DNA from: Edolisoma coerulescens
Taxonomy: Eukaryota > Chordata > Aves > Passeriformes > Campephagidae
Assembly: GCA_013397115.1 (NCBI GenBank)
Contig: VWZW01001376.1
Span: forward strand, 135,812 to 199,811
Direction of reading: 5' to 3'
DNA length: 64,000 nucleotides
Positions 39,281-52,548 of this stretch are shown piece after piece; the first letter of the stretch is position 1; each line of letters starts with the position of its first letter. Below the pieces are notes generated by a model, which was given only the letters and a program-made list of their open reading frames with translations, was not told where the DNA came from and did no database searches. The translations under genes and the position numbers were made by a program.

Positions 39281-41895
39281 TTGCACAATGCTAAAGCTGC
39301 TATTAACTACTCCCATTCCCCTCCTTTCCCTGCTCCCCCCTCCCCAAAATAAACAGTATTGATAGTCACATCTGTCTTCTGGGTTTAGTGAGCAATTATA
39401 AATTAAATAGAAAATTTGAAGATGGATTAATAGCATTTTAAACTTAAAAATATAGGGCCTAGAAAGAAAACCAAGGCTGAAAAGAGTAGGTTAAAGCAAA
39501 AAGACTCAAAATGAGATTACTTATTCCTTGAAAAATGCACAGAACATCTGAGTGCTAAGTCAGGGGAAAATGAGACAGCCTGCAATGGGCCCAGTTGCTA
39601 AAGCTGAGGCCAGAGGTTTGGGTTTTTTAAAGAAAGACAAGGTTCCCATGTAGACAGAGGGCATCCCACTGAGCCCCAGTCATCTGCTTTGCTTGTTGCC
39701 ATCCCAGCCTTTGAGATACTGACCTAGCTGCTTTGTTCTTTCTCATCCACTTGCCAGACTGGCCACATCCAGGTATGGGGGGAAACCCTGATGGCACAGC
39801 ATCAGGGATCCAGGGCAGTTGACCTGGTGGGTCTTTGAAGCAACAAAACTGCTGTTGGGTGCAGGGGTCTCTCCTCTGGCAAAGGCATCGTTGAGATGGC
39901 TGGAGAAAAAAAGGGTGAGTCCCACCATGCCATCTGTTAATGTGAGTTAATTGCATTGCTGCTCTGCTCAGTGCGGCTGCCAGTGCTCTGCTAAGATTTG
40001 TTGTGACTGTATTATGCCAGATCTTAGCCCAGGTGATAAAGGTAACCAAGAGTAAAATCAGACATTGCCTTTAATTCAGCATTTTCATCTGTCAAAAGAA
40101 ATGTGTGATTCCTCATGGGCAGGTGCTGATTATAGGACTTGCAAAGGAATAGATGGCACAGTATTTCTAAGGAATTTCCTGATTTCTAGAGAGGCAAATT
40201 GTCATGGAATCCCACTTCTGAAGTCACTGGGACCAAAGGATCTGGGGTTAAATATGCAATTTCTTGCTGATAGTACTGGTAGTATGTGAGATCTCTCATT
40301 TTCCTTGCGCTAAGAATAAAATACAAGTGGCTTTGACACTCTTGATTAAAATCCCACCCTGAAGCAAGTCCAGACACTTGAATTTGTGATTTCTCCCTGT
40401 TCAATCTCTTGGAAAGGCCACCTGTTGTTTCATCATTTCTCAGTTATCCAGGATATTTTGGCTGTGTTGGCCAAATGAGAAATGTCTTTGCATGATTCTT
40501 CTGTATACTGAAAAAATACAGAACTGAAGTAGCTGTAGTAACTGTACGGAAACTTCATCACCACTTGTTGGTAATAGATCCATGACCTGGAATAAATGCT
40601 GCACAGGATAAAATTTCTGTGATCAGCTGTCCACAGCAAAACAGACAGCAACAAATCTAATGGGGCAGCATTCCTTGCGATGAGATTTTGTTATGATCAG
40701 ATGTCCATGATAGTGAATTTACAATGAAGAACATGCAGAAGAGGACAAAAATCAAAATGGCATTCTGTTATTCTTGATATTAAAAGTATATTTGTAAGGA
40801 AAATAATTCTTTGTGGGAATTAAAATAGGAAACACTGACATGCATCATTACATTTTAAAAATCAACACTAATAATTAGAGGAATGATAAAAGGGATCATG
40901 CAAGTGACTGATGTAGGCCTGGCACACCCCAATTCTATTAAGATAGCAAGATGACTGGTAGACCTGAAATGCTCTGCCAACACTACTTTAATCAACTTGC
41001 CAAATCCAGCTCTTCTCTTGCTCTGGCATCCGTGCCTGGCCCAGTAGCCAGAGAGTGGATGCTGCTGCCATGTAAAGAACAAAGCTGGAGGGTACTGTGA
41101 GGACTTGCTTTGTGAGCATTCCTCCTGCACAGCAAGATGTCCTGCTTCCCTCTGAAGAGGTGGCTGGAAAGTGGAGGGGAGGCAGTTCTGATAGCAAGAT
41201 TTATTGATTCTTGAGAATATTACATTTTACTGTGATCTGCCTTTTCCAGTTAATGCAACTTGAATCTGAATCTGGAAAATTTATTATGCTTTTTAGATCA
41301 ATACAAGCCTGCCCAGAAGTACATCATTTATGCAGTGACCAGAAAATGGAGAGAATACAAGGTTAGGTATTTCAGCCGCAGAGCAAGGAATAATAAATAT
41401 GCTTTGGAGATGAAGCCTAATTTTGCTATGGAGTGAACCAGCTGTTTGAGACATCAAGCAGAGATCACAAAATATGCTATAGCCTAAAAGTAATCTTGCA
41501 TAACTGCAGTGAAAAATTTTGAATGAGAACAACACTAAAAATCACTCTTAAAAAAATCTACATGGTTTCTAAGGAAAGACAAGCATTGGCCCTAATAGCA
41601 CAGCTGAGTTCTGAAAAATTAATTTCCACATAAACATAAAATTTTCAACATAAAATGCCTTTTAGAAATCCTGTCTGCTACTTATATCTTAATTGTTCTT
41701 TGCCAGTGGGCCAGTCTAGGTGACTTGACTGGTCTCTATCATACCTCCCTTCACCCTCGAGGCTGTAGCTCAGGATCTGAGAGGTAAAGATACCTGTCCC
41801 TTCAAGGCAAGCTATATCACAATTGTCTATTATGTTTTGTGATGTTTTCTTTTTTTAGGGAGTGGGGTTTAGATGACAACATTTCCTGATATGTC
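39281..41895. other. Unassigned unique DNA
   Basis: No gene or repeat is seen. A minus-strand 140-codon frame at 39627-40049 lies in a GC-richer patch and has no recognisable protein content. Confidence 0.6.
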
Positions 41896-42415
41896 CTGCT
41901 GTGGCAAATTGTGTGCAGTGTTAGTCACCACAATAAAAGAAAGATACCAAGCCGTTAGAGAGCATCCAAAGGAGTGTCATGAGGATGGTGAAGGGCCTTG
42001 AGATTAAGTTGTAGGAGGAGTGACTGAGGTCATTTGGTCTGTTCAGCCTGGAGGAGACTGAGGACAGACCTCATTGCAGTTACAACTTCCTTGTGAGGGG
42101 AAGGGCAGGGGCAGGCACTGATCTCTTCTCTCTGGTGACCGGTGACAGGACCTGAGGGAATGGCCTGAAGCTGTGTCAGGAGAGGTTTAGGCTGGATACA
42201 AGAAAGTGGTTTTTCACCCAGAAGATGGCTGGGCACTGGAACAGGCTCCCCAAGGAAGTGGTCACAGCACCAGCCTGACCGAGTTCAAGAAGCATTTGGA
42301 CAGTGGTCTCAGATATATGGTGTGATTCTTGAGGATGTTGCTGTGCAGGACCAGGAGCTGGACTCAATGATCCTTGTGGGTCCCTTCCAATTCAGCATAT
42401 TCTGTGATTCTGTTT
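41896..42415 (+). repeat. CR1 LINE 3' fragment
   Basis: A well-preserved CR1 order: GTGTGCAGTGTTAGTCACCAC, GAGAGCATCCAAAGGAGTGTC, TGTTCAGCCTGGAGGAGACTGA-type text, GACCTCATTGCAGTTACAAC, GGTTTAGGCTGGATACAAG, GAACAGGCTCCCCAAGGAAG, GGACTCAATGATCCTTGTGG, and an ATTCTGTGATTCTG tail. About 520 bases of the 3' end are kept. It is non-coding at this end and 5' truncated. Confidence 0.95.
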
Positions 42416-42497
42416 AGAGCTGTGTAGATGCAACCTTTCAGGACTTAAAATGGTTTTATAAAAAAGATGGAGATTTTTTTACATGGGCAGATAGTGA

Positions 42498-42758
42498 TAA
42501 GAAAAAGAGGAATTATTTTAAACTAAAATATTGGAGTTTTGGATTAGATGTTAGGGGAAAATTCTTTACTGTGAGTGTGGTGAAGCATGGTAATAGGTTG
42601 CCCAGAGACATTGTGAAGGTTGCATCCCTGGCAGTGTTCAAGGCCAGGCTGGATGGAGCTCTGAGCAACCGGATCTAGTGGAAGATGACCCTGCCCGTTG
42701 CAGGAGTGTTGGAACTAGATGATCTTTGATGTCCATTCTAACCCAAACCATTCTAAAA
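42498..42758 (+). repeat. CR1 LINE 3' fragment of a second type
   Basis: TTTTAAACTAAAATATTGGAG, TTAGATGTTAGGGGAAAATTC, GGTTGCCCAGAGACATTGTG, GTTCAAGGCCAGGCTGGATG, then GGAACTAGATGATCTTTGAT and AACCCAAACCATTCTA. The wording differs from the neighbouring copy at 41896-42415, so this is a separate insertion of another CR1 subfamily. The octamer tail is nearly lost. Confidence 0.93.
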
Positions 42759-44932
42759 ATCCCAGGGGCTCCATACTTTTTTTAGTTCAATTCTTTTGTT
42801 TCAGGAGGGTTTCTTCTGTCTCCCACTCCTGCTTAACCTCGATCAGCTGGGTTGCTCTGGGCCTCGAATAAACTCTGGTAAGCATGGATTGTATGTTTTC
42901 CTAGGATGCCAGCTTAACTCTGAGATGCATGGATGACACATAAATGCCACTGTCACCTTCTTCCCTGTAGTTCTTGATTTATTCTCCAGAAATGTGCTCC
43001 AAACATACTTGCAAGCCCTCAAAGCCCTCTAACTTCAGGTTCAATAAAGATGCTGCTGTTCTGACCAGTGCCTAGGTCATTAGAACTTGTATGAATTGCC
43101 AGTAATTGGCATGTAGCTAGCAGGACAACCTAAGTACCAGTTCAGCAGCCAGGTATATATCAGAAGGACTGTGCCACTGACTTCTAGCCCATTTTTCATG
43201 CCTCAGCCCTTTGCTACTCTTGAAAGCTGGGCCCATTTAGGGGAAGCCACCACAAGGTTCCCATTCTGCTGCACCCAGAGGGATGAAGGTATCCATCTGT
43301 GGTCTGTGATGGGGGCAACTGTACATGGCCTTGCCACTGCACACTTTCAAAGCTTTACCAGTGGGGCAGTGGGCAGCAGGAAGAAGACTTGCATAACTGT
43401 GGTTGCCTTCCACAAATTACTTGATCCAGTTTAAGGTTTCACCTAAAACCCTGAAAAACAATGCAGCCTCCTAAATGATGCTCTCAGGTAGAACTTCCTT
43501 AGCTCCAAGTCTGGGTGTAAAGAGGTCCTTTCAGAAATATCTGCAGGAATATCTGCAGCAACTGCATACAAGTAGTCTTGTGTTCATCCCATCCTCCTCC
43601 TGATCAATCCTTCCCCTTGTCAGAGGCACTGGTACAAAGCTCACCTGGCTCCTCACTGAACACAGGATGCATGAACTTTTTTAGGCTACAGCATTCTTTA
43701 GGCTGCTAGTAAACAATGCAGATGTAAGATCCTGAGTGGCTAGTGTTTAATGAATTGTTGAAATTAAAGCAAAATGGCTTTTTGCCTCTGTTTTGTAACA
43801 TGTCATATCCCAGCACTGCAGTTTGGACCTTGTTGCCAAACACTGCTGAGTTCTGGAACTCACCCGGTCCCCATCTGGCTTCTGAAGCATTTCATGCAAG
43901 CACCTAGGGCCCACTGAGGAGAACTGTGAGATGCTGTGAGTAAAGATATGACGAAAATGGCAGAAATGCTTATAGAAGAGTCAACAAAAGAATGTGTTGG
44001 GGAAGCATCAAGAGAGTCATTCCCAACAGGCCTTTTTTTTTTATTTTGGTGAGTGAAATGTGCTTGGCAATCCAAAGGCAAGTTAGGGTCCTCCGGAATA
44101 AACTTCTAATCTCAGGCATTTTGTAGTTTTCCATCACTACTTTCCCAATACAGCTGCAACGGATTGCAAAGCATTTCACAGATGCCAAGCCCCTGTGATT
44201 CAACCCTTTCGCCTGACATTCTGCAAACAGATGTGTTCATTTTCAATAAAGGTCATAAGTTAAAGGGAAGCAGGAGAGCTATAAAATGAAAATGTATGCT
44301 ATCTGAAACACAGTGGAAGAAGCAATATAGAGCAGATATTGGTAATGCAATGTAACCATTGGATGCAATTCCAGTAACAAAGCTAGAAAAAACAGTATTT
44401 CAGCCAGCAAAACCCTGAAAGAAGAGCTGGTACTGTGAAAAAGGGTTTTAAGCTTGTCAGCCTCTGTTTTGCCCCAATGGTTTGAAATTGCAGCAGCAGG
44501 GGTTCTTGTTTACAAAGGACATCTTTCATTTCCATGCTGCCAGAGACAGTGAAAGGCACCACACACTCATTTTTTGTCATGGACACTTTGAACAGTGAAG
44601 CAAATCAGAAGGGAAGGTGTAGCAAGGGCCTTTGTGAAAGTAAGGGTGAAATGCTATGGGATAATGGGTAGTGAGCTGAAAATGAGCCTGTAGGCCACTC
44701 TTTACAGAGCCAGACCTGCTGCATTTGTTGCTGCTTTGTGGTGGAGTGGCATTTCCCCAGGGAATGTCACATGTATGTGTATGTGTGTGTGCCCTTGCTT
44801 TTCTTATTCAGCTTTCTCAGGAGCAGCCCACAGATGACAGCTGAAAGGCCCTGGTGAAGATCCTGATTAGTGTCCCAATTTTAATTGGGGATGCTCACTT
44901 GCCAAGTCTAGAGTTTATTTAAAATTTCGTCT

Positions 44933-44982
44933 AGAGGTTACTTGCTGTTTATTAGAGGTTATTTGCTGTTTATTAGGGGTTA
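44933..44982. repeat. 21-base tandem duplication
   Basis: Units 44933-44953 and 44954-44974 differ at one base (AGAGGTTAYTTGCTGTTTATT). A third, partial copy follows (AGGGGTTA). Confidence 0.9.
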
Positions 44983-45460
44983 GACACTATGAAGTGTGCA
45001 TTTAGACTCAGCTGAAAAAGTTTAGTGTAGAATTATTAATTGTCCTTGGTTTGTAAAAGAATGCTGGCAAATCTTCAATTTTACTTCTCCAAATGAATGG
45101 TAATTGTGTTTGCTGTGTTTCAGTTGGGATTAGTAATACTTTGTGTTTTCATCCCAAATCAATCTGAATTAGCTTCATTCTCTCAGTGATTAAACGGTTG
45201 CCCCATCTCGGTGGTGGCACCTATTGCTTATATACTGGATGAAAACAGAGACTCCCCCTCTTCTCATTTTTGCACATTTCTGCCTCTGAGTCTGAGCTGG
45301 TGAGTGGAAAAGGTCAAAATGACAGCAAGATTCAAATTGGTGTTTGAGTTCACTTGTACATATGCTGAACCTTCCTTTATTTATATCTGCTTTCAGAATT
45401 AGCATTTCTGTATGTATGCAAAGGCCAACAAGGAAGTACCTGGCAATGAAGGTATCAATT

Positions 45461-45493
45461 TGAATGAATGAATGAATGAATGAATGAATGAAT
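45461..45493. repeat. (TGAA)8 microsatellite
   Basis: A perfect tetranucleotide run of about 8 units. Its minus-strand translation gives an artificial FIHS repeat. Confidence 0.97.
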
Positions 45494-48359
45494 ACCCACT
45501 TGCATGCAAAAAACACGTGTCTGTATGTTTCACATACAGTTTTAGAGGCAGGAGTTTAAAAACTAGTAGTGAAAATAGAACCTTAAGGTAGGCAGAAGTA
45601 GCAAGAGGATGGGGACAACCTAATGTGATGACTAAAAAGAGCTGCAGAGCTGTCATGAAACAATATCTATGGTACCAAAGCTGACTTGCAGGGTCAGGGT
45701 GAGTGATAGCAAAATTACTGTGGGTGGTTCAGTGTGTTATGAATTTCAGGTTTTTAATGCTGCATCAGTGATGGAGTATACTATTACATGGCCAAAGGGG
45801 GTTGATATGAACAGTGATTAAGTCTTATGACCCTTCAAGCAAATTTAGTATTAGAGTTGCAATGTGCCAAATCTGTCACTGAGTGTTACGCTGATCTCCC
45901 ATTGGCTTTTGTGGCAGTTTCTCTTTCAAAGTGATGGCAAAAGGCCAAGGGCTCTGAGGAAGGTGGCAATGTCCCAGACAATAATATAAATGGAAAATTA
46001 AGAAAATTTTGTTATCAAGGAACTTTAGGCATGTTGGGATTCAAATTGTTTTTCTATCTTTTAATGTGTCTTTGTGAGGCATACTCTTGGAAATACTTCA
46101 GTTGTGAGACTCTCCAACAATGGAAAGTGAGCAAATCGAAGATTCTGGGAGATGACACTAAATATATTGATGGGAAAAGAAACTGCAACACCAAAACTTA
46201 AGTACAATGCTTCTGAAATGAGAAGAAGGAGCATCTGAGAAAACTTTAGAGGGTAGGGCAGGAAATAGGAATCATTCTTGTGTTGCTGCATCCAGGCACT
46301 GAGTGAAAACTGCCTGGGCAGTGTCTGCTCTGGCGTTTTACAGTACAGAGTCCCCTACCTTGGAAAATGCTGCAGCAACAGGCTTAAGATCCTTCCTTTT
46401 CCTTATCTTGTTTTTGAAGCTTGTCCTGAGATACTAGTTATCTACTGGTTTTGTTTAATGGAAGGAGGGCCTCCTTTGCCCTGATCAGCTGTTTCAGTAG
46501 AGCTCAGGTGCTCCTCTCACACAGCATGCTTGGGCGGAGGGCATTGTTTCATTACAGATCCACGGTGACTTGCAGTTTCCTATTTTCTTGCATTGCTTCT
46601 GAGGGCTGTGTAGTTGATTATTTAAGTGCCCTCTTATTAGCAAACATTCTCTTGTGTTAAGCAAACAGACATCAGCTTTATTAAATATAAATTGCTCTAT
46701 AAATTTTGGTAATTAGAAAGCCATTAGAAAGCATAGACAGCAAAAAGCACGTTAAAAAGCTCATTTAGCAAAATGGAAATATTATAATGATCATTACAAA
46801 ATGAGGAGAAGAGGTTTGATCAATTTTGAAAGTCCCTGATTGACTGAAAACTAATGTTTTTGCACTCACATTCTCCCTAGAGTAAACATGCAAAGAAATA
46901 GATAGTGGTTGGAAATTATACTGAAGACACCTGAAAGGGTCTGGTTAGGAAAGAGAACAGAAGGAAGAGAGGAAAGCGGCGCTGAGAGGACATGAAAGAT
47001 AGATTGAACAAAATTAAAAAATTAAACACAGCCAGCCAGAAGAAAGCAGCAGAGATGAGGAAGGTGCCACTTATAAAATCTAAGGCTTTCCTGCAGGCAG
47101 AGACCATCTAGGAGGCTGCTGGAGTACAGGGGGTGATCCTGAAATACATCACAGAGCTCACCTGCTTATTTATATGCAAGTGATGAATTCTGCTCCTCTC
47201 TGTTGTTAGGTGATGAACAAGGGGATCAGCCCTCACCTGAAATCCACACAGGCCTGAGCAGATATAGTGTCTCCTGTAGGCTTTTGGATGTTGATATTTT
47301 TCCCACCCAGGATTTCAAATGAGATTTTTTTTGGACATGGAGGAATACCTTAAGGAGTGAGTAGTGTCAGGGGCAGGACACCTTCGATTGCTTATAACAG
47401 AAAAACTGGAAGCAGTATCTTTGTGACCTTACATTTCGTGGGACCTTTGTGTAGCCAGAAGAGTTCCGTGGAGTATAAATTAGCAGTGGAAAAAAAAAGA
47501 CAGGGCCATTTCTGAAATGTAATAAAAATAGGGGCCTGAATTATTCAGCTCTCTGTTTTGCTTTTGAAGCTCATAGGAAAGCATCATGTTTGCTCACAAA
47601 AACCCTAAAGCTATGAAAATGCAAATGGGGAGCTGGGATACCATGTGCTCTTGAAGACAATTCACTTTCACTGCTGATATGCAATTGGAAGCAAATCTGG
47701 GCTACAAAGTTTGGTTACCTGCAGGACTGAGAGATCCTATCACGCTTGTGATCCAGCTCATTCATGTTTTAGAGTTTAGAGGATGCTTCTCCATGCTTGG
47801 AAAAGAATAGCCTTTATAAAACCTTGGTGGGGTGATAGAGACGTGTGGGTTGGCAGAGGGCAAACTGGCTGTTCAGGGTAGGAAAAGCCCTTTCCTCTGG
47901 AAGCCAGCTACCCATGAAGCCACGGGCCTGGCTCCTCCTGGGAGAGCAGTTTGAGTCCAGTTCTGAAGTCTGAAAACAGGAGCTGTAGCAATAAGAGAAA
48001 AAATGGCATAATTGCTCACATTTTTAGTCACCATTTGATTTTAAGCAGCTACTTGCAAATATAATTCTAAGAGGGGTTAGTCAATATGTTTGTTTCCTTC
48101 TAATATAAATCCGAATAAGCAACTCATGCATTAAATATATTAAGACTTTTAAATTTTCCATTAATCCTGTGAAAATTCTGTTTTCCCTATAGACAAGCTG
48201 TTTATTATAATAATTAATAACTAATGTGCTGAAACCTGAATTTGGGTTTCTATTGCTCCCTTTCTCTCATGAATGCCCAGATACACACTTTTAATATACC
48301 TCTCAAATACTGTCATTCCTGTGAAACTTTTACATGTAGATGAATACATTTAGAAAAAT

Positions 48360-48475
48360 GTGTTGTGTGTGTGTATACTCATACATACATGTAGAGATAG
48401 CACATGCATGCAGATATACATTTTAGTTTCTCCATGGAGCACATATATATAAACATATACAAAGAACAACAGTGC
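48360..48475. repeat. Alternating TG/CA/TA low-complexity DNA
   Basis: A short (TG)n run followed by CATACATACATG, CACATGCATGCAG and ACATATATATAAACATATAC. It is an impure purine-pyrimidine alternation without a clear unit. Confidence 0.7.
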
Positions 48476-51400
48476 AAGTGTACAGAGTTTATTTTTAGCA
48501 CGGCTGAAACAAAGCCACCATGATGGGACAGAAGGAGAACCATGAACAAAATACTGTACAGGAAGCAGCAATTTCATCCTCACGCATCAGGGAAATTCTC
48601 ACCCCTTTGTGAAACCCAGTGCTATGTTGAACATGCAGGTTAGGAGGAGGCAGGTGGTGAGTTAAACTGTACACAGCTAATCTACATGAACACCCTCTCA
48701 GGTTACCCTTGCTTTATTCTCCTCCTCATGCATCTATTTGTTTGGGGCAATTGTTTAATTCTATCACTGGTGGACATACGTTGGCCTTGAATACTGCACA
48801 GCTCATGCTTTTGTAGGAAGAGCCAGGATTGAGCCAGAGAAGGACATTCTCACTTGTGCGAAGTAGTCGCTGTTGTTTTCTTTCAGATTTCTGCAACACC
48901 CACCACCAAATAGTTTACCCTGGAAGTGAGCTAGTGGGTAATGGAATAACAAAAATGAATAATGATAGTAATCATAAAGTACACCTGAGTGTAAATGAAG
49001 CAAAACTGAATAATTCAACAACAACATATTTTTTTTCCCAAGGAAGCTACATGCTTCTAGGCAGGTGGAAAGTAAACAAAGGCTTGTGACCTCTGTGTGA
49101 GAGTGTCTCTGCTCCACAGAGCACAGTGTGCTTTTTTATTACATTAGTAAACCATATTTTCTTTATCCTGGCAGACTTTCTTGAAGACTGGGAAATTAGG
49201 AGGTTTATGATTTCGTGTGGCTGTGAACATAGGCTGAATTTTACCAGAACTTTTTATTCCCAGTTCTTTTGCAATAGATGTATTCTCTGAACTTTCCCAG
49301 AACATGGGATGGGCACCATCTCCACAAATGTACACTTTAGACTAGGAACTGACCTCATGTCCTCAAAAACACCCCAGGAAACACTGCCTGGAAGTGTTAG
49401 ACTTCCAAATTCCCACTGACACCTAGGTGCATAAACCAAGGAGTCTGCAATATATGAAATATCAGGCATCACAGCACAGTCATGCCTGGCACTCTTCTCC
49501 CCACTGTTGGAGATTCAGCATGGATCATGTGGGGCAAAAAAAAAAGCTATTGTCCAGCCTGGCTGCAGCTGCAGGAGGAATACACGGGGGAAGGACAGGG
49601 GGCTGCACAGCCACTGGGGTCTCCTGTGCTCCCAGACATGTGTGGGGCTCCCATCCATGTGTGCATGGATGTGCGGTAACACAGAGCATGTTTCCATACG
49701 TCCCCCTCAGTCTGTACAACAAAGGACAAGCCTGACTTCAGACAGAAGGCAACTCAGAGGGTGGGGAAAAAGGGATAATCTTGAAAGGCTGTAGAGTAAA
49801 ATGTATCTAATACAGAAGATTGATGTGCAGTGGGAAAAAAGTGAATATAGGACTGCTATTTTTCTTATCTTTAGAATCACACTGAAACTATTATACGTAG
49901 GTATGTGGCATATAAGATCCAGGCAAATTATCTCACTTCTGAAGGGTTTTTCTGTTTGTTTATTTTGGGTNATGGTTCCTGTGCTATAGAAGCCACTTTG
50001 AAGTTAATCAAATTGCATATGAAAGGCTGGCGCACTTTTCACTTTAATATGTTATGCTATTCTATATTTACAATACTTCGCATATAGCAGGCAGGATGCT
50101 GATCTCTTCTCTACCAGTACACATCCAGAATATCTCCACCAGCTTTGATGCTGACACATGGCAGTGGCAATCTGACAGTGCAGTGTGCTCATTTATTTAC
50201 CAGCCATCATCTACTAAATGGTTGGTCACTTGTAAAATATTGCTTAGCCTTAGCAGCAGCAGGGCCATCCTAGCCAATTCTGTGTCCTTGGGCCCAGGCT
50301 TTGCACATGTGCAGCGCTGCACACATGCTGTACACCTCTGATGGGACCTCTGTGCCTACACAGAGCTGGCCTGCCAGCTTCTCAGCGAGAGCTGCTTCTG
50401 GGTACATCAGCCTGAGCTGCTCTACCCATACCAGGCTCACTGGCCCTGCCTGCTGTGGCAGATGCAACCATCATCAAAGCAAAAGCTAAGCACATGCTGT
50501 AGTGCAACTTCCAGACTGTTGGGTGGGGTTTTTTGGGGGGGAAGGTATGCATGGAGGTAAGATGGCACTGAGTAGAAGAGGCTGCTTACCAAAGAAGAAG
50601 AGATTTTAACGTAGCAGACAGTTAAATGCATATTATCTTGGTTCAAAAGGCCATTATTGTCTGAAGCCCTTAAATTCTGAAGAGCAGGGATCAGTCAGCT
50701 CTTCAGAAATCTCAAAGTCAGTTCAGAGCCTGTGAGATCCCCTTCGAAAAAGTTCTGGCAGATGGATTTTCTCTGCCCTGTATCCTACATTTTTCTGAAC
50801 CTCTTCTGGCAGCTCAATGTAGTCTCAGAATAGCATCACAAAGTGGAAACTCAGCACTGTTTCTTATTTCATGAATAAAGATTTGACAAGTGATGCAGAT
50901 ATTAAGATCAAATCCAGTCTCATCATGATTCTTTCATGAATTTTCTGACCCGACTGCTAGTAAACTTTGTCTGAGTATCCCCTTAAATAATGCCTGCTCA
51001 AGGGATGGGATTAATAAATTAGTATATGTTAGTGCAATGTCTTTTGAAAGCAGTGACCAGTCTCAAACTGATGTGATTGGCTCTGGACAATAAGACAGTG
51101 GCAATGTTTTTTTCTGACCGAAGAAAGACTGCTCTGTAAATCGGTTTCATTCTAGTGCATCCAAGTGCTCCCTGCCTCCTCTTGCATCCACTGGAAAGCA
51201 AATTCTTTTACATAATTCAATAAATAAAAGAACTGGCCAGTATTTTGGAATCCAAACATTTCATTTCTTTTCTATTACTTTAATCCAAAAACATGTCACA
51301 GAAGCTGTGGTTGCTGTGAATCAGTGTGTTATTACTGAGATATGAAGCATATGTGCCTGTGCCTTGAAAGAAAGCACCACTTCTTTGTAGATGTTTTTGT

Positions 51401-51556
51401 TTTGTGCATTCAAGTGTTTTTTAAAAATTAATGCATTAAATATAAAAGGTAAACACCTTTTATGAGTAAAACACAATACGATCATCCATTTTGACAGCCA
51501 ACTGATATCTCTTATTTATAGGAAGATCACTGTGTTCATCCAACTTTTTTTTATTA

Positions 51557-51594
51557 TTGCATTCCCAGCGTTGCCGTCTGAGGCAGGAATGCAA
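51557..51594. promoter_or_regulatory. Inverted repeat with TEAD/POU-like halves
   Basis: TTGCATTCC (51557-51565) and GGAATGCAA (51586-51594) are perfect inverted copies around a 20-base, CpG-containing centre. A nested TGCC/GGCA pair sits inside. CATTCC/GGAATG is the known TEAD (MCAT) core, and ATGCAAA resembles half a POU octamer. It could be a protein-binding element or a chance hairpin. Confidence 0.3.
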
Positions 51595-52548
51595 AACCCG
51601 GGGAAATGAAGACATCTGGGTTTTGGCAAATTACATAAAAGGCTTTACTACATTGGAACAGAACAAAGAATCATACCACTGAAGAGTCTATTAATGGGCT
51701 CCTTTCCAGTGAAAGAAAACAAGTTCATAAGATCGTGATTGAAGAAATAAGGAAAAAGGACAAATACTATGGTCTCTTCATGGTTCAAATTTACAGTGAA
51801 AAATGAACAAATAGTCTGTATTCTTTCTTAAAAGGAAAGGAAAAAAGATGTCCATAAAGGCAGGAGTATGAAAATGTTCCTTTCCAGGATCTCAGTTCAT
51901 AAGAGCATAACTTCTGGGTATAAAAATCAAAATTTCAAAGAGTGACATGGCACAAACATAGGAAATTGTATCATCAGCCTCCTGGGATATCATTACCCTA
52001 ATGGAGGACAAGATCAAAATGGTGTGGATAGTTTTTTTTGGAGCTGTACTCATGGCATCCATCCAACAGCTCCAGCATTACCCAGGATGCAAATTAAGGA
52101 GGAGCTGTCAAATATCTTATGAAATCTTAAACCATTGTTTTGTGTTAAAAGTCTATACCTATACAAAGTAAACTGTACATCACTTTTTCTTTTTCAAATG
52201 TTGAGTGCTGTTGTACACATATATCAAGCATGCAGACAGCCTTAAACCACATTTTAGCTAGCTCATCCATCACTAGCATATCCATTTCTTGGGGCTTTCT
52301 TTTGGTTCAGTTGAAAAGAAGGAAAAATAATTATGAAGGATTTAAGTGAAGCAAAATCATGTCCATGGCATATGCCCCTTGTTTGGTAAATGCAGTCTTA
52401 ACAAAAAAAGAAAGAGACTATTTCTTCTATATTTATATTGCTACTGTAACATAAAATTCTAAATTCTGTTCTATAAATGCATTAATAACAGAAAGAAGGC
52501 TAAGGAGAATCCCCATCCTTTTTTTGATGTGGGGGGAAAGAGTTACAG

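Larger units (their letters stand above)
42759..52547. other. Unassigned unique DNA with small tandem repeats
   Basis: No gene is recognised. It holds a short TG run (44770-44791), a 21-base tandem duplication (44933-44982), (TGAA)8 at 45461-45493, alternating TG/CA/TA DNA at 48360-48475, an undetermined base at 49971, a GC-richer patch with a 16-base palindrome (50308-50323), a G-run cluster (50521-50541) and a hairpin-type motif at 51557-51594. Confidence 0.6.

Noticed and set aside
39627..40049. Minus-strand 140-codon frame
   Set aside because: It lies in a GC-richer patch, the protein is not recognised, and no splice or promoter context is seen.
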